From: Proteobacteria bacterium UBA6920
Lineage (GTDB): Bacteria > Pseudomonadota > Gammaproteobacteria > SG8-11
Direction of reading: 5' to 3'
Assembly (NCBI GenBank): GCA_002448875.1
Contig: DKAS01000040.1
Span: forward strand, 1 to 22,894
Length of the DNA: 22,894 nucleotides
The position numbers were made by a program, and so were the translations under genes. Below the pieces are notes generated by a model that made no database searches, had not been told where the DNA came from, and saw nothing but the letters and a program-made list of their open reading frames with translations. Of the stretch, positions 14,974 to 22,894 are shown in pieces (within the stretch, counting starts at the first letter, position 1; every line of letters starts with the position of its first letter).

Positions 14974-15288
14974 TCAACCGCCGGCGGCTGCGTGCAAGGC
15001 CCGGACGATATCCGCCAGCGCCGGCACGCCGCGATTGGCGGATTCGCTGTTTTGGTAGATGCGGCAGCAAACAGCACTGTCGGTTGCTTTTGCGCCCGAT
15101 ACATCCTTACCGTTTACCAGGATAGTAGGTGAGCCATAGGCGCGGACATAGTCCGGCACCGCCGGGTCGCTGCTTTCCCACTCCTGCCAGCAAGGGTCCT
15201 GGCCGGCGGTTTGCAGCGCCTGCTGCAGCTGGTCACGCGCCGCCTGGATATTGGGGCAGCTGCGTTCGAAAATGAGTTCGATTTTCAT
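14974..15288 (-). CDS. Small thioredoxin-fold-like protein coupled to merR
   Basis: This 104-residue cytoplasmic protein starts MKIELIFERSCPN, a beta-strand leading to a single-Cys SCPN turn. It continues through an amphipathic helix to YGSPTILVNGKDVSG, the cis-Pro region typical of thioredoxin-like folds, then a vicinal Cys pair (AVCCRIYQ). Similar small proteins accompany MerR-type regulators and are often annotated as thioredoxin-like or, loosely, as alkylmercury-lyase-related. The Cys residues could bind a soft metal or take part in thiol exchange, which is inference. ATG 15288 overlaps the merR stop as ATGA, so translation is coupled, and I prefer it to the upstream start at 15330. Confidence 0.8.
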   Translation of the reverse strand: MKIELIFERSCPNIQAARDQLQQALQTAGQDPCWQEWESSDPAVPDYVRAYGSPTILVNGKDVSGAKATDSAVCCRIYQNSESANRGVPALADIVRALHAAAGG

Positions 15289-15698
15289 GCCGCGCCCCCG
15301 CTGTCCTCGAGGGCATCCAGAATCGGACAATCACTGGTGATCGCATTGCTGGCACAGCGATCGGCCAGCTGTTGCAGTGCTTTTTTCATGCGTTGCAATT
15401 CCGCGAGCTTGTGTTCGATATCGGTGATCTTGGTTTCGGCTTTGCGCTGGATGTCCTGGCACGATACGTCGGCCTGCATACGCAGCTGCAACAACTCTTT
15501 TATTTCCTTGAGGGTAAAACCCACTTCCTTGGCCCGCTGGATGAACCGTATGCGCTTGATGGCATCCTGCGGATACAAACGGTAGCCCGCCGCGCTGCGC
15601 TCGGGCTTGAACATCAGCCCTTCGCGTTCGTAGAAACGTATAGTTTCCACACCGACCGAAGCGCTTTTGGCCAACTGGCCAATAGTAAGGATGGACAT
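15285..15698 (-). CDS. MerR-family heavy-metal-responsive transcriptional regulator
   Basis: The 137-residue regulator has an N-terminal winged helix-turn-helix (MSILTIGQLAKSASVGVETI, RFYEREGL, GYRLYPQDAIKRIRFIQRAKEVGFTLKEIKELL), a long dimerisation helix and a C-terminal metal loop. Cysteines at 80, 115 and 124 have the 35- and 9-residue spacings of mercury MerR (Cys82, 117, 126), a pattern also shared by lead and related sensors. The CPILDALE tail also fits MerR. Which metal it binds cannot be decided from sequence alone. ATG 15698 is preferred to an adjacent in-frame GTG at 15701. A MerR-type promoter lies about 32 bases upstream, implying autoregulation of this gene and its coupled thioredoxin-like partner. 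No merT, merP or merA, nor a metal-efflux gene, is present in the window. Confidence 0.93.
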   Translation of the reverse strand: MSILTIGQLAKSASVGVETIRFYEREGLMFKPERSAAGYRLYPQDAIKRIRFIQRAKEVGFTLKEIKELLQLRMQADVSCQDIQRKAETKITDIEHKLAELQRMKKALQQLADRCASNAITSDCPILDALEDSGGAA

Positions 15699-15729
15699 CA
15701 CACTTATCCCTATATTAGGAATGGAAGAG

Positions 15730-15759
15730 CGTATAGTCCGTACTATACTACAGAGTCAA
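15730..15759 (-). promoter_or_regulatory. MerR-type promoter and operator
   Basis: On the minus strand TTGACT (15759-15754) and TATACG (15735-15730) are separated by a long 18-base spacer, as MerR-family regulators require. The spacer begins, directly after the -35, with a dyad of the form CnGTA-N6-TACnG (15753-15738), matching the position and outer bases of the Tn501 mer operator. A second perfect 7-bp inverted repeat, GTATAGT/ACTATAC, spans 15731-15748. It should drive and autoregulate merR and the thioredoxin-like gene. Confidence 0.8.
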
Positions 15760-15806
15760 GCGGGAAAATGCGGCGTGAACCGGTGTATCAGCCGCCGGGG
15801 AGAACA

Positions 15807-16085
15807 CTAGCGCAGGCTCAAGGTCGTCGTTGCTGGATCGGGCGGGTTCAGGCAGGAAGACTCCTGATCGCCGTCTTCGCGCCAGAGATAGTAACGGGCC
15901 GCGTCATGCAACCAGTCTTCTCCAGATAAACTATCAGGGTTATAAACCTCCGGACAGTCCTCCTGGCCCGGCACAGCGTCCTCCGGGCCCGCATAGGGTT
16001 GCAGGTAACCAGCACGCAAGGCGGGGTAATCGGCCACGCCCATCATGGGTATAAAAAGCAGGGTAACAAAAAGAAACGTTTTCAC
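15807..16085 (-). CDS. Small secreted protein of unknown function
   Basis: I do not recognise this 92-residue protein. It begins with a signal peptide (MKTFLFVTLLFIPMMGVA, cleavage expected after residue 18). The mature 74 residues are acidic and Tyr/Trp-rich (DYPALRAGYLQPY, DWLHDAARYYLWRED), with two Cys that could form a disulphide. The start is GTG 16085, supported by GGAGG 7 bases upstream. A GC hairpin (16107-16121) lies just before the ribosome site. It sits between narI and the merR promoter on the same strand, 148 bp downstream of narI, so it may be read from the nar operon or from its own promoter. Confidence 0.7.
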   Translation of the reverse strand: MKTFLFVTLLFIPMMGVADYPALRAGYLQPYAGPEDAVPGQEDCPEVYNPDSLSGEDWLHDAARYYLWREDGDQESSCLNPPDPATTTLSLR

Positions 16086-16233
16086 GCATGCGCCTCCGTC
16101 ACGTCAGGGGCCGATCGCCCCTTCCCCAGCCCACATAGTGCCTGGCTTGACCGGGATGACGCCGTGACCTGGTTCGACGCGCACCCTTGATTGTGGTCAC
16201 AGCCCGGCAAAATGCCCGACCGATCACAGGTCG

Positions 16234-16929
16234 CTAGCGTGCCGGAATGCGTTTAACCCGCACGATTTGATAAGCCCGGCCCAGATACTGCACCGGCACC
16301 GACCATACATGGACCAGGCGGGTGAAGGGAAACAGCAGAAAAATAGTCATCCCCATCACCACGTGCAGCTTGAAAATCAGACTGACATCGGCAATGGCCG
16401 CCGGCGCCGGACTGAAGGTGACGATACTCTGCGCCCACAGGGTCAGTGCGATCATGGTAGCCGAATCCCCCTGCGCCGCATGCCCCCAGGATACCGGAAT
16501 GGTGGACAGGCCCAGCATCAATGTGAGCAGGATCCAGCCGAGAATAAAGATATCGCGCACCCGGCTGGTAGCGCGCACCCGCCGGTTGTACATACGCCGC
16601 AGCCACAGCATCAACCCGCCGCTGAGACAAACCAGGCCGAAGATGACACCCAGCAGCATCGCCATGTACTGGTGGTTCAGATCGGAAATCCCCGCGGCAA
16701 CGATCCAGCTGTGTGGCGTCAGCAGCCCACCCAGGTGGCCGAAGAAAATGCAGATGATGCCGACGTGAAACATATTGCTGGCGGCGCGCATGTACTGCTT
16801 CGACAGCAATTGGCTGGAGTCGCTTTTCCATGTGTACTGCTCCCGGTCAAAGCGCAGCCAGTTACCCAGGATAAATACCGTTCCTGCCAGATAGGGGTAA
16901 ACACCGAAAAAGAAATCATGTAAGTTCAT
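16234..16929 (-). CDS. narI: Respiratory nitrate reductase gamma subunit
   Basis: The 231-residue membrane cytochrome b subunit takes electrons from quinol and passes them to NarH. Five hydrophobic helices are visible. The haem-ligand histidines are present at 55 and 65 (NMFHVGIICIFFGHLGG) and at 189 and 207 (FKLHVVMGM, TRLVHVWS), almost the same positions as E. coli NarI His56, 66, 187 and 205. ATG 16929 has GGAG 6 bases upstream and gives a family-length protein; the open frame extends to 16998 but overlaps narJ. It is the last nar gene, 10 bp after narJ. No strong T-rich terminator follows, only two short stems. Confidence 0.97.
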   Translation of the reverse strand: MNLHDFFFGVYPYLAGTVFILGNWLRFDREQYTWKSDSSQLLSKQYMRAASNMFHVGIICIFFGHLGGLLTPHSWIVAAGISDLNHQYMAMLLGVIFGLVCLSGGLMLWLRRMYNRRVRATSRVRDIFILGWILLTLMLGLSTIPVSWGHAAQGDSATMIALTLWAQSIVTFSPAPAAIADVSLIFKLHVVMGMTIFLLFPFTRLVHVWSVPVQYLGRAYQIVRVKRIPAR

Positions 16930-16939
16930 GGTTATCTCC

Positions 16940-17458
16940 TCATGCGGCGCAGTGCGCCAGATGGCTGCGGCGCTCGACCATGCGCACCAGCGAAGCATAG
17001 GGACTGGCCGCCGCGGCCAGATTATCGCCCAGCACGGTCAGCACCTTGGCGGCATCGGCAAGAAACATCCCGGCCGCCAGTGGATCGAGGGTAGACACGT
17101 ACTCCAGGATCAGCGGCAGATAGTCGGGCAGTTCGCGTGTATCCGCCTGCAGGCCGTTGGCTTTGTAATGCTCGCCCAGATCCACCAGTGCCGGCCCGCG
17201 ACCGCGGTCGTCACCAAACAAATGATGGGTCAGATGCAGGCTGTGTTCGGCCTGCATGTCGAAGGTTTGCACATAGAAGGCCTGTAAATCGACCAGAGGC
17301 TGACCCTGCATCCAGTCCAGCAGCGCCAACAGCGCCTGACGCTCCTCGGCAGAAAAGGAAGCCGGTCCACAGATAAAATTTCGCAGCTCCTCCCAGTGTC
17401 TCACCAGTTCCTGGTCGGGATAATCCAGCAGACGTGCCAGCAGGGTAAATTCGCGCAT
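16940..17458 (-). CDS. narJ: Nitrate reductase molybdenum-cofactor assembly chaperone
   Basis: The 172-residue cytoplasmic chaperone of the NarJ/TorD type helps insert the molybdenum cofactor into NarG before membrane attachment. Conserved pieces include REFTLLARLLDYPD at the start, YVQTFDMQAEHSLHLTHHLFGDDRGRGPALVDL in the centre and LPDYLPLILEYVSTLD. ATG 17458 follows AGGAGG by 6 bases and is preferred over a TTG at 17473 that overlaps narH. It is not a subunit of the finished enzyme. Position between narH and narI is the standard order. Confidence 0.96.
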   Translation of the reverse strand: MREFTLLARLLDYPDQELVRHWEELRNFICGPASFSAEERQALLALLDWMQGQPLVDLQAFYVQTFDMQAEHSLHLTHHLFGDDRGRGPALVDLGEHYKANGLQADTRELPDYLPLILEYVSTLDPLAAGMFLADAAKVLTVLGDNLAAAASPYASLVRMVERRSHLAHCAA

Positions 17459-17469
17459 GATATGCCTCC

Positions 17470-19023
17470 TCAAACCTTGTCTTTACGCCGCGGCGGCGGT
17501 ACGAATTCCACCGGCACGGCGGTACGCGAGCGGCGCACCGGGAACAGGGAAACGCCGTCGCCACCGGGAGAGGTGGGATTGCCGGGGGAAAAGCCCATCT
17601 GCCCCTGAAACGCGTAGTAGTCCTCCTGGTGGTACTCTTCCTTGGCGGTGGGAATCACGAAGCGATCTTCGTAGTTCGCGATCGCCAGGTAGCGGTACAT
17701 CTCCTCCGCCTGCTGCACGCTAATGCCGGCGGCGTCCAGCGCGGCGGTCTGCGGCGCCTGATCAACATGCTTGCTGCGCTGGTAGCTGCGCATCGCCAGC
17801 AGGCGGCGCAAGGCGGCCAGTATCGGCGCTTCGTCACCGGCCGTCAGCAGATTGGCCAGATAACGAGCGGGCAGGCGCAGGGTTTCCACCCGCGGAATGG
17901 CACCGTCGGCCTCGGTCGGCAGATTGCCCTGGTCGATCTGAGTCTGCACCGGTGACAGCGGTGGCACATACCACATCATCGGCAAGGTGCGGAACTCAGG
18001 ATGCAGGGGGAAGGCGATTTTCCAGTCCATGGTCATCTTCCACACCGGGGATTTCTGCGCCGCCAGCAGCCAATGCTCGGGGATGCCCGCGTCCCTCGCC
18101 TGCTGCATCACCTCCGGGTCATGGGGATCGAGAAATACATTCATCTGCGCATTGTACAAACCGCGGGCGTCGACGGCGGCAGCCTCGCCGATGCGATCCG
18201 CATCGTACAGCATCACGCCCATATAGCGAATGCGGCCGACGCAGGACTCGGCGCATACTGTCGGCATGCCGGACTCGATGCGCGGATAGCAGCCTATGCA
18301 TTTTTCAGACTTGCCGGACTCCCAGTTATAGTAGACCTTCTTGTACGGACAGCCGCTGACGCACATGCGCCAGCCGCGGCACTTCTCCTGGTCCACCAGC
18401 ACAATGCCGTCCTCCGCCCGCTTGTAAATCGAGCCCGATGGACAGGAGGCGACGCAGGCGGGATTGAGGCAGTGATTGCACAGGCGCGGCAGGTACATGT
18501 GAAAAGTGTTTTTGAATTCACTGTACATCTGCTTTTCGATACCGTTGAAATTGCTGTCCTGGCCACGCTTGGCGAACTCTCCGGCCAAATCGTCTTCCCA
18601 GTTCGGCCCCCACTGGATCTTGTCCAGCTGACTGCCGTCGATGGCCGAACGCGGTCGCGCGGTCGGCGTTGCTTCCGACAGCGGCGCGTTCTGCAGGCGA
18701 CTGTAGTCCATTTCGTAGGGCTCGTAATAGTCATCGATCTCGGGCATGTGCGGATTGGCGAAGATGTTCAACAGCTTGCTGGCACGCCCACCGGCCTTCA
18801 ATTCCAGTTTGCCGCCGTCGGTGGTCCAGCCGCCGCGCCACTTGTCCTGATTCTCCCATTGCTTGGGGTAACCAATCCCCGGCTTGGACTCGACATTATT
18901 GAACCAGGCATATTCCACGCCTTTGCGGTTGGTCCATACGTTCTTGCAGGTCACCGAACAGGTGTGACAACCGATGCACTTGTCCAGATTCAGCACCATG
19001 GCGATTTGCGCACGGATCTTCAT
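17470..19023 (-). CDS. narH: Respiratory nitrate reductase beta (iron-sulphur) subunit
   Basis: The 517-residue protein is the electron-transfer subunit linking NarI to NarG on the cytoplasmic face. Four Cys clusters are visible: CIGCHTCSVTC (Cys16, 19, 22, 26); CNHCLNPACVASCP; CRGWRMCVSGCPYKK, with the Trp that marks the 3Fe-4S cluster; and KCIGCYPRIESGMPTVCAESC. Length matches E. coli NarH (512). AGGAG lies 7 bases before ATG 19023, and the gene starts 31 bp after narG. Nothing is truncated. Confidence 0.98.
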   Translation of the reverse strand: MKIRAQIAMVLNLDKCIGCHTCSVTCKNVWTNRKGVEYAWFNNVESKPGIGYPKQWENQDKWRGGWTTDGGKLELKAGGRASKLLNIFANPHMPEIDDYYEPYEMDYSRLQNAPLSEATPTARPRSAIDGSQLDKIQWGPNWEDDLAGEFAKRGQDSNFNGIEKQMYSEFKNTFHMYLPRLCNHCLNPACVASCPSGSIYKRAEDGIVLVDQEKCRGWRMCVSGCPYKKVYYNWESGKSEKCIGCYPRIESGMPTVCAESCVGRIRYMGVMLYDADRIGEAAAVDARGLYNAQMNVFLDPHDPEVMQQARDAGIPEHWLLAAQKSPVWKMTMDWKIAFPLHPEFRTLPMMWYVPPLSPVQTQIDQGNLPTEADGAIPRVETLRLPARYLANLLTAGDEAPILAALRRLLAMRSYQRSKHVDQAPQTAALDAAGISVQQAEEMYRYLAIANYEDRFVIPTAKEEYHQEDYYAFQGQMGFSPGNPTSPGGDGVSLFPVRRSRTAVPVEFVPPPRRKDKV

Positions 19024-19054
19024 AGCGTTTCTCCTCGTCGTCCGCGTCTGTGTT

Positions 19055-22000
19055 TCAATTCTTGATACCCGGGGGATTGGGCTGCCGCTCCCGTTCCTCG
19101 GTCAACTCGCGCTCCAGCCAGTCCACGTCCTTGTCCTCGATCTTGTGCACGATCACGTGCTCATCCCGTTGCGAGCCGACGGTACCGTAATAGTTGAAGC
19201 TGTAGGCCAGCTGCGCGTAGCCGCCTATCATGTGCGTGGGCTTGACCACCACCCGGGTGACGCTGTTGAGAATGCCGCCACGCTTGCCGGTGGTGTTGGA
19301 ACCCGGAACATTGACGTTCTTTTCCTGGGCGTGATACATCAGCGCCATGCCCTTGGGCACCCGCTGGCTGACCACCACCCGCGCCACGGTAGCGCCGTTG
19401 ATATTCACCGCCTCGACCCAATCGTTGTCGGCAATGCCGACGCTGCGCGCGTCGTCCTCGGAAATCCACATATAGGGCCCGCCGCGGAACAGGGTCAACA
19501 TGCGCATATTGTCCTGATAGGTGGAATGAATTCCCCACTTGGAATGCGGCGTGATCCAATTGAGCACCAGGTGCGGCTTGTTCTTCACCGCCGCCGGTAC
19601 GTCATAGTGCGCCTTGAGATCCACCGGCGGCTTATACACGCACAACCCCTCGCCGAAATCCAGCATCCACTCATGATCCTGGTAAAACTGCGCGCGCCCG
19701 GTGAGCGTGCGAAACGGTATGTGCTCATGGATATTGGTGTAACCCGCGTTGTAGCTGACCTCCTCCGACTCGATGCCTGACCAGGTGGGCGCGGTGATGA
19801 TCTTACGTGGCTGTGCCTCGATGTCGCGGAAGCGGATTTTTTCATCGTGCCGCCCGATATACAGGTGACTGTGGTCGATACCTGTCTTCCGACTCAGCGC
19901 TTCCCAGGCCTTGCGCGCCACCTCGCCGTTGGTTTCCGGCGCCATCTGCAGCACCGCGTCGCATACCGCGATATCCTCGGCCAGCGACGGCATGCCCTGC
20001 GCGACCCCCGGTTCACTGACGGTGTGATTCAGCGCTTTGAGCTGCTCGTACTCCTTCTCGGTATTCCAATCCAGTCCTTTGACGTTGTTGCCCAGCTTGC
20101 TCATCAACGGCCCCAGGGCGATGAACTTGTGGTAGGTATCGCCGTAGTCGCGCTTGACCACCTTGATCAACGGCATGGTCTTGCCCGGCTGCGGCGCGCA
20201 TTCGCCCCGCTTCCAGTCCTTGACGCCAAAAGGCTGGGCCAACGCCATCGGTGTGTCGTGCAGCATCGGCAGGGCGACCACATCGCTGCGACTGCCAAGG
20301 TGTTTTTTCGCCAGTGCGGAAAAACTGTGGGCGATATTCTTGAAAATCTGCCAGTCCGACCTGGCCTCCCAGGCGGGATTGACCGCCTCGGTCAGGGGAT
20401 GGATAAATGGGTGCATATCGGTGGTATTGAGGTCGTTTTTCTCATACCAGGTGGCGGTGGGCAGCACGATATCCGAGTAAGCGCCGGTGGAATTGAGGCG
20501 AAAATTGATGTCCACCATCAGGTCCAGCTTGGCAGTCGGCGCCTGTTCGCGCCACTTGATTTCCTTGCTGGCGGCGCCTTCCGTGCCCTCGCATAACACG
20601 CCGTTCTGCGCGCCCAGCAGATGCTTGAGAAAATATTCATGACCCTTGGCCGAACAACCCAGCAGATTGGCCCGCCAGACGAACAGATTGCGCGGAAAAT
20701 TCTCCGGTGCGTCGATGTCTTCGGCGGCGAACGCCAGCTTGCCCGTCTGCAGCTGGTCGGCGACATATTTGGCCACCGCCGCCTCGTCTTTCGCTCCCTG
20801 GCGCTCGGCCTCGGCCGCCAGGTCCAGCGGATTGCGATTGAAATGCGGCGCCGACGGCAACCAGCCCAGGCGCTGCGCCACCACGTTGTAGTCCGCCAGG
20901 GTATAACCGCGATAAGCGCCGCGGGCGGTGGGCGCCAGCAACGCATCAGCATCCACTTTTTCATAACGCCACTGGTCGGTGTGAAAATACCAGTAGGTGG
21001 TACTGTTCATTTGCCGCGGCGGCCGATTCCAGTCCAGGGCGAAGGCGATGGGCAACCAGCCAGCCTGGGGACGCAGCTTTTCCTGGCCGACATAATGGGC
21101 CCAGCCGCCACCGCTCTGACCGACACAGCCGCAGATGTGCAGCAGGTTCATGATGCTGCGATAGTGCATGTCATTGTGATACCAGTGATTGATCGCGGCG
21201 CCGAGAATCACCATGGACTTGCCACGCGTCCTGGCGGCGTTCTCGGCAAATTCATGACCGGTGCGGATCAGGTCAGCGCGTTTGACGCCGGTGACTTTTT
21301 CCGCCCAGGCCGGTGTATAGGCGATGCGCTCGTCGTCATAACTGCGGGCGAGATTGTCCCCCAGGCCGCGATCGATGCCATACTGGGCCACCAGCAGGTC
21401 GAACACGGTGGCCACCAGCGCTTCCCCGGCGGTGGTTTTGACCTTACGCACCGGCACTTTGCGCGGCAACAGCGCTTCTTCACCGGTGCCATAGTGCGGA
21501 AATGCCACCGTGACCACGGCGTCGCAGTCCTTGAGCGCGGTCAACTGCGCATCGATTTCCTGCTGTGACAAAGCGTCCCGCGGCAGCAGGTTCCACTTGC
21601 CTTCTTCGCCCCAGCGAAAACCGACCGAACCGTTGGGGCAGACGATGCGCTTGCCTTGGGCATCGTACACCAGCGTTTTCCACTCCGGATTGTTGCTTTG
21701 CTGCGCCTGATCGCTCAGATCGGAGGCACGGAGAAAACGGCCGGTAGTATAGTGATCCTCGCGCTTGTCCAGCATCACCAGCATGGGCATGTCTGTGTAC
21801 TTTTTCGCGTACCCGGTGAAGTAGGCATCCTGCTTCGCCACGTGAAATTCCTTCAGCGCCACATGCCCCATCGCCATAAATGCCGCCGCGTCGGTTCCCT
21901 GCTTCACCGGCATCCACAGGTCGGCAAATTTAACATACTCGGCATAGTCCGGTGCCATGGATACGATCTTGGTGCCTTTGTAGCGGGCCTCGATGGCGAA

Positions 22001-22798
22001 GTGCGCATCGGGCGTGCGTGTCATCGGCAGATTGGCGCCGCAGATAATAAGATAAGTGGAGTTGTACCAATCGGCCGCCTCCGGCACATCGGTCTGCTCC
22101 CCCCACACCTGAGGTGAGGCCGGCGGCAGGTCACAGTACCAGTCATAGAAACTGCCGCAGGCACCGCCGATCAGCGACAGATAGCGGGAACCCGCCGCGT
22201 AGCTGATCATCGACATCGCCGGGATGGGGGAAAAGCCGAATATCCGGTCCGGCCCGTGCGTCTTCACCGTGTACACGTTGGCGGCGGCAATGATTTCATT
22301 GACCTCTTCCCAATCGGCGCGCACGAAGCCGCCAAGGCCGCGGACCGCGGTATAGCGCTGGCGTTTGGCCGGGTCCTGCTGGATGGCAGCCCAGGCCTCC
22401 ACCGGATCCTTGCCGCCGGCGCGCTCGGCCCGGTACAGTTCCAACAGGCGCCCGCGGATCAGCGGGTATTTCACCCGATGCGGGCTGTACAGATACCAGG
22501 AAAAACTTGCACCGCGCTGGCAGCCGCGCGGTTCATGATTGGGCATGTCGGGACGGGTGCGCGGGTAGTCCGTCTGCTGCATTTCAAACGCCACCAGGCC
22601 GTTTTTCACATGAATCTTCCAGCTGCAGCCGCCAGTGCAGTTCACCCCGTGGGTGGAGCGCACCACCTTGTCGAAACGCCAGCGATTGCGATAAGCGTCT
22701 TCCCAGGAGCGGTCCTCCCGGGTCGTGATGCCGTGTCCATCGGCAAACGGCTCCTTGGCCAGCTGAAAGAATTTCAGGCGATCGAGAAAGTTGCTCAT
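19055..22798 (-). CDS. narG: Respiratory nitrate reductase alpha (catalytic) subunit
   Basis: The 1247-residue protein is the molybdenum bis-MGD catalytic subunit, reducing nitrate to nitrite on the cytoplasmic side; length equals that of E. coli NarG. The FS0 4Fe-4S ligands are His50, Cys54, Cys58 and Cys93 (STHGVNCTGGC, CQRG). The molybdenum-ligand aspartate is Asp223 in YDWYCDLPPASP, one residue offset from E. coli Asp222. TRTPDAHF, KQGTDAAAFMAMGH and the C-terminal NITP-type region (WITPHSKWGIHSTYQDN) are also intact. There is no twin-arginine signal, as expected for the cytoplasmic Nar type. AGGAG precedes ATG 22798. The gene is first of the visible narGHJI set, and the operon promoter lies upstream of the window edge. 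Confidence 0.98.
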   Translation of the reverse strand: MSNFLDRLKFFQLAKEPFADGHGITTREDRSWEDAYRNRWRFDKVVRSTHGVNCTGGCSWKIHVKNGLVAFEMQQTDYPRTRPDMPNHEPRGCQRGASFSWYLYSPHRVKYPLIRGRLLELYRAERAGGKDPVEAWAAIQQDPAKRQRYTAVRGLGGFVRADWEEVNEIIAAANVYTVKTHGPDRIFGFSPIPAMSMISYAAGSRYLSLIGGACGSFYDWYCDLPPASPQVWGEQTDVPEAADWYNSTYLIICGANLPMTRTPDAHFAIEARYKGTKIVSMAPDYAEYVKFADLWMPVKQGTDAAAFMAMGHVALKEFHVAKQDAYFTGYAKKYTDMPMLVMLDKREDHYTTGRFLRASDLSDQAQQSNNPEWKTLVYDAQGKRIVCPNGSVGFRWGEEGKWNLLPRDALSQQEIDAQLTALKDCDAVVTVAFPHYGTGEEALLPRKVPVRKVKTTAGEALVATVFDLLVAQYGIDRGLGDNLARSYDDERIAYTPAWAEKVTGVKRADLIRTGHEFAENAARTRGKSMVILGAAINHWYHNDMHYRSIMNLLHICGCVGQSGGGWAHYVGQEKLRPQAGWLPIAFALDWNRPPRQMNSTTYWYFHTDQWRYEKVDADALLAPTARGAYRGYTLADYNVVAQRLGWLPSAPHFNRNPLDLAAEAERQGAKDEAAVAKYVADQLQTGKLAFAAEDIDAPENFPRNLFVWRANLLGCSAKGHEYFLKHLLGAQNGVLCEGTEGAASKEIKWREQAPTAKLDLMVDINFRLNSTGAYSDIVLPTATWYEKNDLNTTDMHPFIHPLTEAVNPAWEARSDWQIFKNIAHSFSALAKKHLGSRSDVVALPMLHDTPMALAQPFGVKDWKRGECAPQPGKTMPLIKVVKRDYGDTYHKFIALGPLMSKLGNNVKGLDWNTEKEYEQLKALNHTVSEPGVAQGMPSLAEDIAVCDAVLQMAPETNGEVARKAWEALSRKTGIDHSHLYIGRHDEKIRFRDIEAQPRKIITAPTWSGIESEEVSYNAGYTNIHEHIPFRTLTGRAQFYQDHEWMLDFGEGLCVYKPPVDLKAHYDVPAAVKNKPHLVLNWITPHSKWGIHSTYQDNMRMLTLFRGGPYMWISEDDARSVGIADNDWVEAVNINGATVARVVVSQRVPKGMALMYHAQEKNVNVPGSNTTGKRGGILNSVTRVVVKPTHMIGGYAQLAYSFNYYGTVGSQRDEHVIVHKIEDKDVDWLERELTEERERQPNPPGIKN

Positions 22799-22844
22799 GA
22801 AAGTCGCTCCTAACTAGAAACGGGGGCGGATCACGCTCCGCCGC

Positions 22845-22894
22845 TCAGGGGTTCTTGATCTCCGCGTGCGGACCGAGGTAGTACCACCAGTTCA
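22845..22894 (-). CDS. C-terminal end of an upstream gene, probably NarK-type transporter
   Basis: The last 15 codons plus stop of a minus-strand gene are seen, ending NWWYYLGPHAEIKNP. It precedes narG by 46 bp on the same strand, the usual place of a nitrate/nitrite transporter of the major facilitator superfamily in nar operons. The fragment is too short to identify by itself, so the name rests mainly on context. Confidence 0.55.
   Translation of the reverse strand, partial: NWWYYLGPHAEIKNP

Noticed and set aside
16212-16236. Short stems after narI (CGACC/GGTCG and GGCA/TGCC)
   Set aside because: Possible message-end structures but too short and lacking a U tract; not called as a terminator.
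18001-19065. 354-codon plus-strand frame opposite narH, and similar frames at 20621-21568 and 19847-20596 opposite narG
   Set aside because: These are antisense shadows of strongly conserved nar genes with no independent support.

Overview
The window is a GC-rich chromosomal segment with compact, SD-led genes. Gene content points to a free-living, facultatively anaerobic gammaproteobacterium: a GltD-type glutamate synthase subunit, a Pseudomonas/Azotobacter-like ferredoxin-NADP reductase, an MscS channel, a YqhA-family protein, a two-domain polyphosphate:AMP phosphotransferase and a complete cytoplasmic-type narGHJI nitrate reductase operon. The genus cannot be fixed by eye. I see no tRNA, rRNA, CRISPR array, insertion sequence or phage gene.

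Left part (1-6823). The 3' end of gltD is followed by an mscS-type channel gene, which converges on fpr. Upstream of fpr on the minus strand lies a tight three-gene unit: a von Willebrand A lipoprotein, an ECF sigma factor and a membrane-anchored putative anti-sigma protein. Their spacing (0 bp, then an ATGA overlap) indicates translational coupling and a cell-envelope signalling unit. A small DUF1232 (YkvA-like) gene diverges from it.

Middle part (6787-14856). A BchM-like methyltransferase converges on and overlaps ykvA. A 395-bp gene-free stretch then leads into an unrecognised 135-aa secreted protein with a structured-looking leader. Next come a CapA-type lipoprotein and a convergent guanine deaminase-like gene. 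Two consecutive cupredoxin/multicopper-oxidase-like genes follow, and their copper-ligand motifs are oddly divided between the two proteins. Then come polyphosphate:AMP phosphotransferase and, convergent with it, a YqhA/UPF0114 membrane protein.

Right part (14883-22894). On the minus strand, a MerR-type heavy-metal regulator is translationally coupled to a small thioredoxin-like protein. It has a textbook MerR-style promoter (operator dyad inside a long spacer) and a rho-independent terminator downstream. Upstream of it are an unrecognised 92-aa secreted protein and then the nar operon, read narG-narH-narJ-narI. The last bases encode the C-terminus of another minus-strand protein, probably a NarK-type transporter, so the nar promoter lies beyond the window.

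Most of the window is ordinary housekeeping and respiration. The parts most worth follow-up are the paired multicopper-oxidase-like genes (10466-12686), the MerR/thioredoxin-like mini-operon with no metal-detoxification gene beside it, the promoter/terminator arrangement before yqhA, and the leader of the 135-aa secreted protein.
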